Source: Enterobacter sp. RHBSTW-00994 (GTDB taxonomy: Bacteria; Pseudomonadota; Gammaproteobacteria; Enterobacterales; Enterobacteriaceae). From it: 64,000 bases of DNA. The translations under genes were made by a program, and so were the position numbers. The stretch covers positions 3,986,588 to 4,050,587 of the forward strand of contig NZ_CP056199.1 of assembly GCF_013782625.1 (NCBI RefSeq), written 5' to 3'. Shown here piece after piece: positions 50,801 through 60,641 of the stretch. Each line of letters begins with the position of its first letter. Positions within the stretch are counted from its first letter, which is position 1. A model generated the notes under the pieces. The model had not been told where the DNA came from, made no database searches, and was given only the letters and a program-made list of their open reading frames with translations.

Positions 50801-53800
50801 ATCGTTTTGCTGCTGCCTCTCACATCATTTTGCGACGTGTCGCGTCCGGCAGTGACCGTGATGTTGCCTTTCACCGCAGCAAGCATCAGGTCTTCTGTGG
50901 CGGTGAGTTGGCTACCACTGATATTCACGCTGCCCTCACGGCTGTTGACGTAAATATCAGAACCCTGAATGACCGACGCGTTCTCTGTCGTGCGGGTCCC
51001 GCGGTTGCTATCCTCCGACTGCTTCATCCCCCCCGGCAGAAGCTGGCTACCATGTTTCCCTCCGCCCTGGGTAGCACGGGTAGCACTGCCTGCGGTCGGC
51101 ATCTCCGAGGTGACGTTCCAGCCGCTGGATTTACTACGGCTACTGTATGCCTCCCGGTCGGTGGAGGTCGTGATATCTACGTCGCGTTTCGCATCCAGAA
51201 GCACCGCTTCACCGGCGTTGATCTGGCTGCCTGCAATCAGAATATTGCCGCTGTTGCTGCCCCCCTGTTTACCGGTGGCCGTCATCTGGATATTGCCAGC
51301 AGCAGCAAGACTGCTGCCGCTGTTGAACTCACCCTGGTAGTGCGACTCGGCGGAAGACTTACTGCGCCCCGCAGAGACAGCAGCCATCTGCCCAGGACCA
51401 TCCGAAGCCAGTGCAGCCCCTTCTGCACTGAGTGATTTCACCTTATCAACGGTACTGTTTTTACCACTACCGTCCTTCCCGCGCACGGTGTCACGCACAT
51501 TACGTACGGTGTCCTCAAAGGGCGCTTTCACACTGACGGTAATACCGGAGGATTTGCTTTCGTGCTTCGCTGATTCAGTAACGGTATCCCGTCCGGGGAT
51601 AATGACGATGTTGCTGCCCGTAATATCGATATGCCCGGTGGCGCGGGTAGTGTCATCTTTCGCCCGTCCGGCCATCACATCGGCTGCACTCAGCGTGACC
51701 TGATTTCCGGCACTGATGATGACGTTACCACCAGAGGTTCCCACCATACTTCGGGCATCGCTCTGGGTCGTTTCTGCCCCCTTACGGGTATTTTTTGACG
51801 ACTGCGAGCCGATGGTCACACCAAAACCTGAACCACTGCTGAAGACGCCGGATTTCTTCGTCTTCTTCATGTCGTAGAACGTGTCGGTGTTGGTTGCCGC
51901 TTCGACCGTCACGTTGTTTCCGGCTGTCAGCGCCACGTCGCGTTCAGCAGCAACGGATGAGCCCTGAAGCATCAGGTCATTACCCGCACTGAGAATCACA
52001 CTTTCCCCTGAAAGTTGCGTGCCTTTCTCACGGGAGTGGCTTTCCTCGTGGAGGGTGTGGGTGGTCTTCTTGCTGAACATCCCGCCGGAGGTTTTTTTCT
52101 TCTCGAGGTATTCGTAATCACTTTCGGTGGAGGTGCTGAGCGTGATATCCCGCCCGGCGACCACCGCGGTTTTGCCCGTGGCATACACATCTGCCGCCTG
52201 CGCGGTCACATCACGACCAGCAACCACGGCAAGATGCTCCCCCGCAGTGATCTCGCTGCCCTGCTGGCGAACAGACTCATTAATCTCTTTTTTGTTTTTT
52301 GAGCGGTAACTGTTGCCTTCGCTGGCAGACTCTGCCATCAGGTTCACATCTCGTCCTGCCTGAACGGCGACGTTGTTTTCCGCCGCGACGCTGGCAGCCT
52401 GGCTGTTCACATCACGCCCTGCTGTCAGCGTGAGGTTTTTTCCGGCGGTTACCGTTGAAACAGCGGCATGGCTTTCATGACTCTCTGATTTACCGTTACG
52501 ATGACTTTCATTTTCCCGCGCAGCATTCAGGTTAAGGTCATTTCCAGCAGAAAGCAGGGCGTTATCCTGTGCACTGATATCTGATGCAATGATATTCAGG
52601 TTGTTATCCGCAGCCATCATCACACTTTTGCCTGCGCTGACGGTACTGCCCTGATGCGAGGTGGCGCTACTGCTGACTTCCCGGTTCTTGCGGTTACGGT
52701 GACTGTCGCTTGCGGTGATCTCATTCGCGGCAATACTGATATCGTTACCGGCGAACATGCCGAGCGAACCACCAGAGGTGACCTCCGCCCCGGTGATGTT
52801 AATGTTCCTCCCGGCATCCAGTGACAGCGAGTCTGATGCAGTTATGGTCGCGGTTGAGCCAGTATCGGTCCCGCTAAGATGCGTGCGTGCGTCGCTCCCC
52901 CCCCACTTCTGCGTCTGCGTGATGTTGTTAATGCTGCCGGTAATACTCTCCAGCGCAACGGCTTTACCGGCAATCGCCGACCCCACATTGTTGATATCCC
53001 CGACTGCGCTCAGGTTGAGGCTGCCACCTGCGTTAATAAGCCCCGCATTCAGGTTGTCGATGCTGCTGGCGCTGTCGAGCGCGAGGCCATTCTGTGCAGT
53101 GAGAGTCCCTGCGCTGTTGGTGATATTCCCCGCCGCAAGCTGTACGTTATTCCCGCTGATCACGCCGCCATGGTTAAGGGTGATATCTTTCGGAGAAAGG
53201 TAGAGTTTCGGCACCATCACGGTCTGCCCGTTGAGGGTCGCAGACTCCCACCACAGAATACTGCCGGAGAGGCTGGCAACCTGTTCAGCGGTCAGTGACA
53301 CACCAAAGGTGAGTCCGAGACCTTTCTGTTGTGATGCGGCACTGTCCATCAGGTATTGCATCTGCTCAAGGTCTGAACCGAGCCCCTTGATATAACGTGA
53401 GCCGGTCTGGTTCAGCAGAGCATTTGACACATAACGGGTATCAAAAACTGCATCGCCGAGGAAACGGTAGTCTTTTTCCGGGCGCAGCCCCAGACGATCG
53501 AGGAAGTATGCCGAGCCAAGGAACGTTTTTTCATCACTCCATCGCGCGTCCGCATGCGGAGCCTGACCCGGTGTCATCCCGAGGAGTCCATACAGGCCGT
53601 TAAACAAACTGCTGTCTACATTCCCGAGCCCTTCCAGCTTCGGATTCACCGTAATCAGATACGGGCTGTCAGGGTCTGTCGATGGCACAAAGTAACCGTT
53701 ATTGCCAGACGGAAGCGGGTACAGACTGCTGTTGGCGCCTGAAATGGCCACCAGCCCGTCCGCGATATCGCTCAGTCCACCGGGGCCGCGGATCCCCGTA

Positions 53801-56800
53801 TTGTCGACTGCCGCCAGTGATTCACCACTAAAGCTATTGCCGATACCCTGCGGTGTCAGCGTGTTCAGCGAAGGTGCATTAATCGTGTTGCTGATACCAC
53901 CCGCATTCGCCGTGACGGTGGTATTGCCGATGTTGTTTGTGAAATTCGCACTGAGATTGCCGCCAGCGCTGATAATGGCGCGATAGATCGCGCCCGTCTG
54001 AGACTCAGTATTATGACCTGTCACACTAAACGTCAGACTGTCACTGCCAGGACGAGTGACTTCCACATCAACGCCACCACGGCTGGATAGATTGTCCATA
54101 TAGCTGACAGAGTCTGTAGCCACCTTTCCATCAAAGGAATAAATTAAATATTCTTTTGTTGTCCCGTCCTGCCAGGATTGATTATTAAAATCGCCCCCTG
54201 ACAGTTGTATATCCCGATTAGCAAGAATAACGCTGGCTTCATTATTCAATGACGCGGCATTTATGCTGATATCTCGTCCAGAGGCAATTCGTCCCGCCCC
54301 CCCCTGACTGGTTACGTGAGTAGCCGATTCAGAGAGGATAAATTTCCGGGATAAATAATCCTCGAATGGAGCATAGTAAAATTTGTAATAGGTTATGCAG
54401 AGCCCTTCAGCACAACCGCCTCCACCGTGGAAAGTTCTGGAATCGTAATACACCCCAACACTACCTTCAGGCATATCATCAATATTAACGGCAATCTTTG
54501 GTTCCGCTGCTGAAGCCACATTCTCTGTCGTTGTAGCAGTTAACCCTTCCCTGTGATTTAGCAAACTGGCGGTTTTAACCGTAATATCGCCCTTCTGCGT
54601 CTCAATATTCCCCGATGTATTTACCACCTGGCGGTTGGCATTCCCGACCGCATCTCTCTGCATCCAGAGATTATTGCCCGCCAGTATGTCGCCATAGATA
54701 TTGTGAATGCGATCAGCAAACAGCGAGAGGTTATGACCCGCGTAAATCAGGGTGCTGTTGAGCAGGGTCCCAGCCGCACTCATCGTCAGGCTACCCGCCG
54801 TCCCGGTAAAACCGTTGACGGTGATATTGCCCCGGCTGGCCAGATACACATCTCCCCCAGCCCGGAGCGAGCCGGGGGTATTTTGCAGGATGTGCTGCGC
54901 ACTGAACGTACTGTTACCACTGCCGAGGGTCAGTTGCGCATTGTTGACAAACTCGCCCCCGGCATTGAGCACGATGGAATTGCCCTGCATCAGCCTGTTG
55001 TTTGTGACGGCATTCTGCGACGTCACGGACAACGTTTTGCCTGCGGCCAGCGTAGCGTTGTTCGAGAGCGCGTTAATCAGTTTCAGTGTGGTATCGCCCA
55101 GCGCAACGACCAGACCCCGACCACTGAAATCGCGCACATCAAGCAGCAGGTTGCCCGCGCTGTAAAGTTTACCGCTGTCGGTATGACTGAGAGAGTCCCC
55201 TTTTACCGTCAGGGAGGCAGTACCGAGCGCCGTACCGCTGCTGGTGAAGCTCCGATAATTCACCAGCAGATCCGCCCCCTGAAGCGTACCATTGTTGGTC
55301 AGCGTCGTGCCTTTCAGCTCTGCACGATCGGACGTTAGTACGCGCCCACCGTTCACCGTATTCACCACATCCAACAGCAGCGTGACGGCCTGCATCAGCC
55401 CGTTGCTGTTGTTCATCAGTTCCGGTGCGCCCAGCGTGAGTTTCCCTCCCGAGATGAGTTTCCCGTCGTTCTGTATGCGGGTGCGGGCCTCCACGGAAGA
55501 TTCACCGCCGCCCTGAATCGTGCCCTGATTGCTCAGCGTTGCTGATGATAGCTTCAGCGTATCCTGGCTCAGCAGCACGGCTCCGGCGGTATTGCCCAGT
55601 TCCCCGGAGACATTCATCGTCAGCGATGCCCCCCGAACCTGCCCGGCATTCGTGGTACTGCCTGCACTGAGATTCAGACTGCCACCGCTGAGCAGTTTCC
55701 CGCCGGTCTGGTTATTCAGGCTCTGTTTCAGGGTGGCTGACAGTGCATCGACCCCGGTGATCTCTCCGCTGTTTGTCAACGCATTTGCGTTGAGTGCGAG
55801 GTTTTTCGCGATCCACTGTCCGCCGTTCGTCAGCGTCAGCGCCGATAAGGCCATTTCGCCGTTTGAGGTGATTTTGCTGCCGGTTACGCCGGTGAGGTTA
55901 TTGCTGATTTGCGCGTCCAGTAACTCTGCCGCCTGAAGCGCACCGCTGTTCGTCAGTTTCTGCGCATGAACGAGTACCCGTTTCCCCTGCCATTGTCCTG
56001 TATTGTTTAGTTCGCCGGCAGTGACGGACAAATCGCCCGCAGTCAGCAGCGATCCCTTTGCGTTATTAACCAGCGACAGAAACGGTGAGGCCATATCCGG
56101 ACGAGTAGCCAGCGTGAGTGCCGCGACCCCGGTGATCGCCCCGTTGTTGGTGATGCGGTCCTGATAAAGGGCGACATTATTCCCCTGCACCGTACCGCTG
56201 TTATGAAGCGTATTACCTGTAACCGCAAGATCACCGGCAGACAACAGGCGGCCGCTGCTGATGATATGTGCCACATTCAGCGTGGCGTTGTTCTGGCTCA
56301 GCAGTTCGCCGGTGTTGTTCAGCGTCCCGGTAACCGATGCCAAAAGCGCGCCCGTTGCCAGCAAACTGCCGCCCTGTTGCCAGTCATGAGCATTAACGCT
56401 GATACCGTTTCCCTGGATCTGTCCTGCGCTGGTGAGTGTCGTTCCCGAAAGGCTTAATATCCCATTTGTGAGCGTGCGGGAGCCAGCCTGTAGATCAAGA
56501 GCACGCCCGGTCAGGTTCAGTGAATCGTCACCCTGTAACAGTCCGTTGTTGTTGATGTGTTCTGCGTTAATGAACAGGACGTTGCCTGCGACAGTGCCGG
56601 TATTCGCCACGGATTGCGTAAGTACATGAATATCTCCGGTTGCCAGTAACAGGCCACTGTTACTGAAGCTGTCGTTTTCTGTCTTCAGCGTCTGCGCCTG
56701 GGTGATGCCGCCATGTGTCAGACGGCCACGGGTCTTAATGGCAAGACTGTCTCTGGCCGCCTGTGTCCCGTCGAACTGTGCGTTCTGTACCTCCACGCTG

Positions 56801-58287
56801 ACGCTGTTACCCTGCGTCTGTGCCGTGGCAGTGGTTTTCAGTGTGTTGCCTTTCAGGATCAGACTGTCACCCGAAATGGTCTGACCGGACAGCGTGATAT
56901 CGCGGGCGCTGATATCCAGAGAACGGCCAGCTTTCAGGCCACCGGTACTGGTGAGATCGGTGGCGATGACATTCAGAGTGTTACCCTGGAGAGTGCCGCT
57001 GTGGGTCAGCTCACCCGTTCTGACATGAGCATCCGTTCCGGCAGCCAGTATCCCGCTGTTGCTCAGACTCCCGGTATTAACAACGAGGGAGTTTCCGGCA
57101 ACTGTGTTGCCTTTCATCATCGCATTGCCGGTGGCACTCAGGGTGACATTGCCGCTGGCGTTTGTTTTGCCGCTATTGTCCTGGTTGAGTGCATGGCCGC
57201 TGAGCGTGATGTTCTGCCCGGCAGTCAGTTCCCCACCGTTCTGCGCAATCAGCCCGGACGAGGACAGCGTCAGATGTTTATCGGCCACCAGACGGGTCTG
57301 ATTCAGCATCAGGGCATTTGTCCCGGTGACATTCAGGTTTCCACTGGTTTTGTTATCGCCGGAAAGGGTAACGTCCGTTGCGGTGATGGTCGTGTTACCA
57401 GTGGCAAGACTGTCCTTCAGGACCAGTTTACCTGCTGCATTCAGCGTAATATCCCCCTGGCGGGCATTGAGGTTGCCGAGGTTTACCCCAACGCCACGCT
57501 CTGTCGAGGCCAGCCGGATACGGTTCGCGTACATTCCACCAAGTGCACTGGTATCAATTGCGACGGTCGGGGCAACACCTTCGCCCTTTATGGGAGTAAT
57601 GCTTCCGTCTGCGCCAACCCGGTTAGCCCCGGTTGTCACCGTTAAATCTTTCGCATGGAGCTGCGCGTTGATGTCTGTTGCACGGGCGATGATGGACACC
57701 GCATCTGACTGGCTGGCATCCAGCCCTGCCCCATTGATGGTAATGCTGCCTTTTGTAACCTCCAGCGCCTGGAGGCTACCGTCGGCGCTCATCACCGGCT
57801 TGCCGGTCGTGAGCGTCGCCTGCGGTGTGTTGATAAAGCCACAACCATCACAGGTAATACCGTAAGGGTTGGCGACCATGACGTTTGCGGCTTTACCTGC
57901 AACTTCGGTATAACCCTTTAGCTCGGAACGCTTACCTCCTGTCACCTCATTAATAATGCCTCTGGCTTCCTGTCCAGCCTTCAGGTTCGGGTTATTCTGG
58001 ATAAGACCGCCTAGCTGCGTCTGGTTCAGTTTGCCGGTGGCGTTATTGAGGATCAGCCCTTCTTTCCCGACGTTATAGTCGCCGTACTGGTTATGGGATA
58101 TTCCCGCCCCGTTGGGCGTAGCAATATTGACCACCGGCACACCGTTACCCGCTTGTTCCATTTGTGCGTTGCCGGAGGGCGTTATCGCTGCGCCGATGGC
58201 AGGTAATAACGGCTGCCCCGCGATGACGGCACAGATGGCATAACTCAGGAAACGACGACAGAAAGAGACGGAGTGACGGTTATCCAT
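47893..58287 (-). CDS. cdiA: CdiA, contact-dependent inhibition exoprotein, locus 2
   Basis: 3,464 residues. Unlike the CdiA of locus 1 it has an ordinary signal region (MDNRHSVSFCRRFLSYAICAVIAGQ). The TPS domain (about 45-300) includes MVANPYGITCDGCGFINTPQATLTTG. A very long haemagglutinin stem follows, with a central non-repetitive segment (about 1290-1620) that should contain the receptor-binding part, and a second repeat block (TLTAGRDVNSQAASVAAENNVAVQAGRDVNLMA type). The pretoxin cassette ends ARVEVENNSL at about 3206. The toxin end GTKGSTRPDWCNGDVCSLEVKNYNIATNQSG shows a PD-(D/E)XK layout (D, then E-V-K), as in CDI DNases. It follows cdiB by 18 bases and precedes cdiI by five. Confidence 0.94.
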   Translation of the reverse strand: MDNRHSVSFCRRFLSYAICAVIAGQPLLPAIGAAITPSGNAQMEQAGNGVPVVNIATPNGAGISHNQYGDYNVGKEGLILNNATGKLNQTQLGGLIQNNPNLKAGQEARGIINEVTGGKRSELKGYTEVAGKAANVMVANPYGITCDGCGFINTPQATLTTGKPVMSADGSLQALEVTKGSITINGAGLDASQSDAVSIIARATDINAQLHAKDLTVTTGANRVGADGSITPIKGEGVAPTVAIDTSALGGMYANRIRLASTERGVGVNLGNLNARQGDITLNAAGKLVLKDSLATGNTTITATDVTLSGDNKTSGNLNVTGTNALMLNQTRLVADKHLTLSSSGLIAQNGGELTAGQNITLSGHALNQDNSGKTNASGNVTLSATGNAMMKGNTVAGNSLVVNTGSLSNSGILAAGTDAHVRTGELTHSGTLQGNTLNVIATDLTSTGGLKAGRSLDISARDITLSGQTISGDSLILKGNTLKTTATAQTQGNSVSVEVQNAQFDGTQAARDSLAIKTRGRLTHGGITQAQTLKTENDSFSNSGLLLATGDIHVLTQSVANTGTVAGNVLFINAEHINNNGLLQGDDSLNLTGRALDLQAGSRTLTNGILSLSGTTLTSAGQIQGNGISVNAHDWQQGGSLLATGALLASVTGTLNNTGELLSQNNATLNVAHIISSGRLLSAGDLAVTGNTLHNSGTVQGNNVALYQDRITNNGAITGVAALTLATRPDMASPFLSLVNNAKGSLLTAGDLSVTAGELNNTGQWQGKRVLVHAQKLTNSGALQAAELLDAQISNNLTGVTGSKITSNGEMALSALTLTNGGQWIAKNLALNANALTNSGEITGVDALSATLKQSLNNQTGGKLLSGGSLNLSAGSTTNAGQVRGASLTMNVSGELGNTAGAVLLSQDTLKLSSATLSNQGTIQGGGESSVEARTRIQNDGKLISGGKLTLGAPELMNNSNGLMQAVTLLLDVVNTVNGGRVLTSDRAELKGTTLTNNGTLQGADLLVNYRSFTSSGTALGTASLTVKGDSLSHTDSGKLYSAGNLLLDVRDFSGRGLVVALGDTTLKLINALSNNATLAAGKTLSVTSQNAVTNNRLMQGNSIVLNAGGEFVNNAQLTLGSGNSTFSAQHILQNTPGSLRAGGDVYLASRGNITVNGFTGTAGSLTMSAAGTLLNSTLIYAGHNLSLFADRIHNIYGDILAGNNLWMQRDAVGNANRQVVNTSGNIETQKGDITVKTASLLNHREGLTATTTENVASAAEPKIAVNIDDMPEGSVGVYYDSRTFHGGGGCAEGLCITYYKFYYAPFEDYLSRKFILSESATHVTSQGGAGRIASGRDISINAASLNNEASVILANRDIQLSGGDFNNQSWQDGTTKEYLIYSFDGKVATDSVSYMDNLSSRGGVDVEVTRPGSDSLTFSVTGHNTESQTGAIYRAIISAGGNLSANFTNNIGNTTVTANAGGISNTINAPSLNTLTPQGIGNSFSGESLAAVDNTGIRGPGGLSDIADGLVAISGANSSLYPLPSGNNGYFVPSTDPDSPYLITVNPKLEGLGNVDSSLFNGLYGLLGMTPGQAPHADARWSDEKTFLGSAYFLDRLGLRPEKDYRFLGDAVFDTRYVSNALLNQTGSRYIKGLGSDLEQMQYLMDSAASQQKGLGLTFGVSLTAEQVASLSGSILWWESATLNGQTVMVPKLYLSPKDITLNHGGVISGNNVQLAAGNITNSAGTLTAQNGLALDSASSIDNLNAGLINAGGSLNLSAVGDINNVGSAIAGKAVALESITGSINNITQTQKWGGSDARTHLSGTDTGSTATITASDSLSLDAGRNINITGAEVTSGGSLGMFAGNDISIAANEITASDSHRNRKNREVSSSATSHQGSTVSAGKSVMMAADNNLNIIASDISAQDNALLSAGNDLNLNAARENESHRNGKSESHESHAAVSTVTAGKNLTLTAGRDVNSQAASVAAENNVAVQAGRDVNLMAESASEGNSYRSKNKKEINESVRQQGSEITAGEHLAVVAGRDVTAQAADVYATGKTAVVAGRDITLSTSTESDYEYLEKKKTSGGMFSKKTTHTLHEESHSREKGTQLSGESVILSAGNDLMLQGSSVAAERDVALTAGNNVTVEAATNTDTFYDMKKTKKSGVFSSGSGFGVTIGSQSSKNTRKGAETTQSDARSMVGTSGGNVIISAGNQVTLSAADVMAGRAKDDTTRATGHIDITGSNIVIIPGRDTVTESAKHESKSSGITVSVKAPFEDTVRNVRDTVRGKDGSGKNSTVDKVKSLSAEGAALASDGPGQMAAVSAGRSKSSAESHYQGEFNSGSSLAAAGNIQMTATGKQGGSNSGNILIAGSQINAGEAVLLDAKRDVDITTSTDREAYSSRSKSSGWNVTSEMPTAGSATRATQGGGKHGSQLLPGGMKQSEDSNRGTRTTENASVIQGSDIYVNSREGSVNISGSQLTATEDLMLAAVKGNITVTAGRDTSQNDVRGSSKTIGTLGGDGYSATAGYSREKHSSKEGATTEFGQRSQLTSQTGNIIAQAGGDLSLSGTDVRAGQSVSLSGENVLFDVSRDTRDGEAHSNSSQYGVTAAAGGWAVDAAKAAESTARSVEDGDDARLTAIRTGQAGMTAAQGMMTDSAVVKGKVSVTVGSSSQDNSYHVTNTHGTTVNAGESVVINARNDIVGQGVQIGGKKVVLDAGRDILLTASQNTQNSQSKNSGSQFSAGVGVSLIGSQNGISIELGASQQKGKENSQSLSNTNSVIRAEDQLTISSGRDTTLNGAELEGHRVVMNTGRDLTISSVQDTASYDSRQSSSGVGLSLCIPPICYGASSGSVSASGENVTQSGRSVTDQSGIRAGDGGFDIRVGNHTQLDGAVIASKADSDKNRLETGTLGWRDIHNESKTSGDSYTVAVSGSAGGSGSGENRNVSPAIGTGHAERNISGTTSSAISNGSIIIRDPANEQQDIAGLSRDTENIHRGVDVTGDVQKVKDNLAVQSEGSVLAASALDVYGKYAERKAKESNAALKEKLAAEGKLTGDMTAEEREARLKADPDYQVTDYGPGSEFWTKGSAAAGLLAGALGGNLKAGAAAGAAPLLASLVRKVDEASARAALHGIVAAALTKVSGGRGSEGMKAGAAGAITGSGMTEHLISALYGNRTASELTADEKRLVSSLVTIAGGLAGAGVSGGNLSMAALASNTARVEVENNSLSDLHEQLVTGESQIDKFKKQLKIDEEKFSQENCAGISAEACTVKFYEHRRTELNGITSTTADFLPVVGDFKSYAEAEDWIDYTLATVGLIPGADFVTKPLKEAKQLLKAGDLNGANKLLQETSDQISSVTRPGHRQSEIDVGNDLGDGWKEQVSYKDGKEVPYGTKGSTRPDWCNGDVCSLEVKNYNIATNQSGLINNVAKQAIERQKHLPEGMMQEIVIDVRGQVLSLAQEDAIVRGIVQKSNGIVKPTDIQFKR
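48663..49455 (-). repeat. Pretoxin cassette, master copy of a four-fold repeat
   Basis: About 790 bp, nearly identical to 41,003-41,793 and 44,652-45,443, and in part (about 365 bp) to 46,839-47,205. It encodes SNGSIIIRDPAN to VENNSL. The identity ends at VENN, after which each module has its own toxin. The cassette gives the homology for swapping orphan toxins into cdiA. Confidence 0.92.
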
Positions 58288-58305
58288 AACGGTTAATTCC
58301 TGAGA

Positions 58306-59979
58306 TTAAAAAACCAGCGCCAGACGGTAATAAAGGACAAAGTGGTCAGGGGCGAGCCAGTCGGGATACTTAAGCGGAACGCCAACGGTCAGTTGTGACG
58401 AGTAATAACGGGCAGAAGACAACACTCCCACAGCACTCCCCCACAGAGTCCCGGAGGAGTACCGACCATATTGGTCAGAGTGAAGCCAGCCGCTGTCAAT
58501 GGCGGCCAGGGTACTGACCTGTCCGATGTACGGAAGTGTAAAAAGGGAATAATTCAGCTCATTGCGCAGATAACCGCCGTTGTTACCGGAAATCATCTGC
58601 TCCTTAAAGCCACGCACCGAGCTTTCGCCCCCGATACTGACCTGTTCTGCACCATACAGTCGGTCAGGTGACCACTGACCATACGCACTCGACAGCCACC
58701 ACAAACCATCCGTAACAGGGCGCTGAAAGCTGGCACTCAGTGACCATTTACGGAACTGGCTCTTCGGCTGGTCCTCTCCTTTGCCGTGATCGGTCTCCGC
58801 ATCCAGCCACGCCATACCGCGCGTGAAAACGGGGTTCAGCGTACCAACACCGCCCAGGAGTTTATGCGTGTGGCTCAGCCCGAGAGAAAACGAGGTGAGC
58901 TTGCGACTGCTGCTCTCAAGCAATACATCATCGAGATAATTTCGGCTAATACGGTGCTGTAATCCGCCCATTAGTGCTGTTTTGATATTACCGTTGCGAA
59001 ACAATACATATGAGAGACCCAAACGGTGGGTTTGTGTGTCACCCGTGGAACGCCACAGCCAGCCGTTGTTATTAACGGTACTGAGGTAGTTGCTCCACGA
59101 ATAGCTGTAATCCAGAAGAGAATACCCGTATGGCAGGCTGAATCCTGCGGCCACATTCTGTGCATCATAAGCATTCGAGAAATCGCTGCTACGACCACCG
59201 CTGATAAACCACGAATCCGCCAGACCAAGCGGATTATTCACCGACAGGTAACCGCTGACCTGCCCCGTCCCGGTGCTTTTCTGCCCGCTGTTGTCGAAAC
59301 TGACCGAACCCGCCACCGGGAGTTCGGGCGTAGCCGCCAGATTAACCACTGACCAGCCCTCTTTCTCTCCGGGGAGAATTTCAATCTGCACCGGTTCGCG
59401 GCGGGTACGGTTAATCTGTTCCATGCCCTGTTCAATATCGCGCAGATTTAAAATACCGCCTTCCAGCCCAGGAAAGGCCATCTTCAACACCCGCGGCGCT
59501 TCACCGTCCATTTTCATCTTTTGCAGACGCCCTTCCATCACAGTGAGATGAAGACTACCGCTGGAGATGTCCTGTTCGGTGAGAAAAGCACGGCTGGTGA
59601 TATATCCCCGGCTAACGTACCAGTCCGTCACGTTATTGGTCAGCTGCGTCAGTTGTGCCATATCCAGACAGCGGTTCAGCCAGGGGGAAAGCAGTTTTTT
59701 CTGAACGGCAGGCTTAATCAGCGTGGCGCCATCAAGAGATATGAGGTGAATATCAAAACAGGGGCCAGCAGAATCGGAGGATGAAGTGAATTCAGATGTC
59801 CGTGGCAGGGAAATACTGCGTTCAAGTTCGTCTCGCTGAACCTGTTCGCGGCGCAATAACTCAGACTGCTGCTGTTGAATGGTGTCACGGTCCGACGGGA
59901 AAAGCGGCACTGCCTCCACACCTGCACTCAGCATCACCAGAAGTGATACCGTCATTCTGAAAAGCCTATCCCTGCTCAT
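58306..59979 (-). CDS. cdiB: CdiB, outer-membrane transporter of locus 2
   Basis: 557 residues, TpsB type. Signal peptide MSRDRLFRMTVSLLVMLSAGVEAVPLF; Gln-rich N-terminal helix QQQQSELLRREQVQRDELE; POTRA domains about 70-215 with SSGSLHLTVMEGRLQKM and GILNLRDIEQGMEQINRTRREP; barrel with the VRGF motif in IGGESSVRGFKEQMISGNNGGYLRNELNY (about 440-465); C-terminal Phe (YYRLALVF). It shares little sequence with the CdiB of locus 1 beyond the family motifs, so the two loci were acquired separately rather than duplicated. Confidence 0.93.
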   Translation of the reverse strand: MSRDRLFRMTVSLLVMLSAGVEAVPLFPSDRDTIQQQQSELLRREQVQRDELERSISLPRTSEFTSSSDSAGPCFDIHLISLDGATLIKPAVQKKLLSPWLNRCLDMAQLTQLTNNVTDWYVSRGYITSRAFLTEQDISSGSLHLTVMEGRLQKMKMDGEAPRVLKMAFPGLEGGILNLRDIEQGMEQINRTRREPVQIEILPGEKEGWSVVNLAATPELPVAGSVSFDNSGQKSTGTGQVSGYLSVNNPLGLADSWFISGGRSSDFSNAYDAQNVAAGFSLPYGYSLLDYSYSWSNYLSTVNNNGWLWRSTGDTQTHRLGLSYVLFRNGNIKTALMGGLQHRISRNYLDDVLLESSSRKLTSFSLGLSHTHKLLGGVGTLNPVFTRGMAWLDAETDHGKGEDQPKSQFRKWSLSASFQRPVTDGLWWLSSAYGQWSPDRLYGAEQVSIGGESSVRGFKEQMISGNNGGYLRNELNYSLFTLPYIGQVSTLAAIDSGWLHSDQYGRYSSGTLWGSAVGVLSSARYYSSQLTVGVPLKYPDWLAPDHFVLYYRLALVF

Positions 59980-60641
59980 ATAACGTCACGTTCCTCTGTA
60001 TCAACCGACTATTAATTCTTGAGTTTTAAAATCTGCGCGAGACCATTTTGAACACAGGGTTATACAGTATTATTTGCTTACATTTCTACATAAATCGAAC
60101 ATGCTTATTGGTGAAAACGGGTGTAGTCCCTGAGAGAAAAATTAATTACTGGCGTAGTACTTCATTGGTTGAAAATGAGAATAACAAACACGTACTGGCC
60201 GATATTACTTGTCACGAAAAAGGGCAGGAGAATATTACAATTAGTTGTTTTATATATAAATTAAGTTAAATGTATTGATGGTAACAATATTTCAACCCAA
60301 CTCCCCGGTCAAAACAGCGTTCTCCTCAACAGAGGTGAATAGCGCATAAACAGTTTAAAAAAGAGAGACAATCCCGTGTTTCTGATTCAATTCCGAACCC
60401 TGCACACCGTTTAAAACATGCCAAAAAGGCAAATATTTGCAATTAGGCAAAATTACAATCTGGTTTTTTCCATGACACCTTCTGTACGTTGAGTATCAAA
60501 TATCTGATATTCCACTTCCGCGGGTGGCCCCGGGGAACACAACACCCTCAGTTTATCAATGGCCTATTGCTCTTTGCTGGCGATAGAGAGCGGGAAAACG
60601 CAATGCCGTTATCCCTTCCCATGCCTTGCCCACATAGCCCG
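59980..60641. other. Gap upstream of cdiB, locus 2
   Basis: About 660 bases without a supportable gene. It should contain the cdiBA promoter (AT-rich 60,000-60,300). A plus-strand frame at 60,048-60,269 starts with TTG and has no ribosome site. A degenerate tRNA-Phe-like stretch lies at 60,370-60,408. Confidence 0.45.
60370..60408 (+). other. Degenerate tRNA-Phe 3'-end-like sequence
   Basis: AATCCCGTGTTTCTGATTCA and following ATTCCGAACCC align with the tRNA-Phe 3' half seen at 16,597-16,637, with roughly three quarters identity over 36 bases and one gap; the T-loop ATTCCGA is kept. It cannot fold as an acceptor stem end. It may be a decayed second attachment site bounding the T6SS/CDI block. 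Confidence 0.45.

Noticed and set aside
60048..60269. 73-residue plus-strand frame
   Set aside because: TTG start, no ribosome site, no recognised motif, inside an AT-rich control region.
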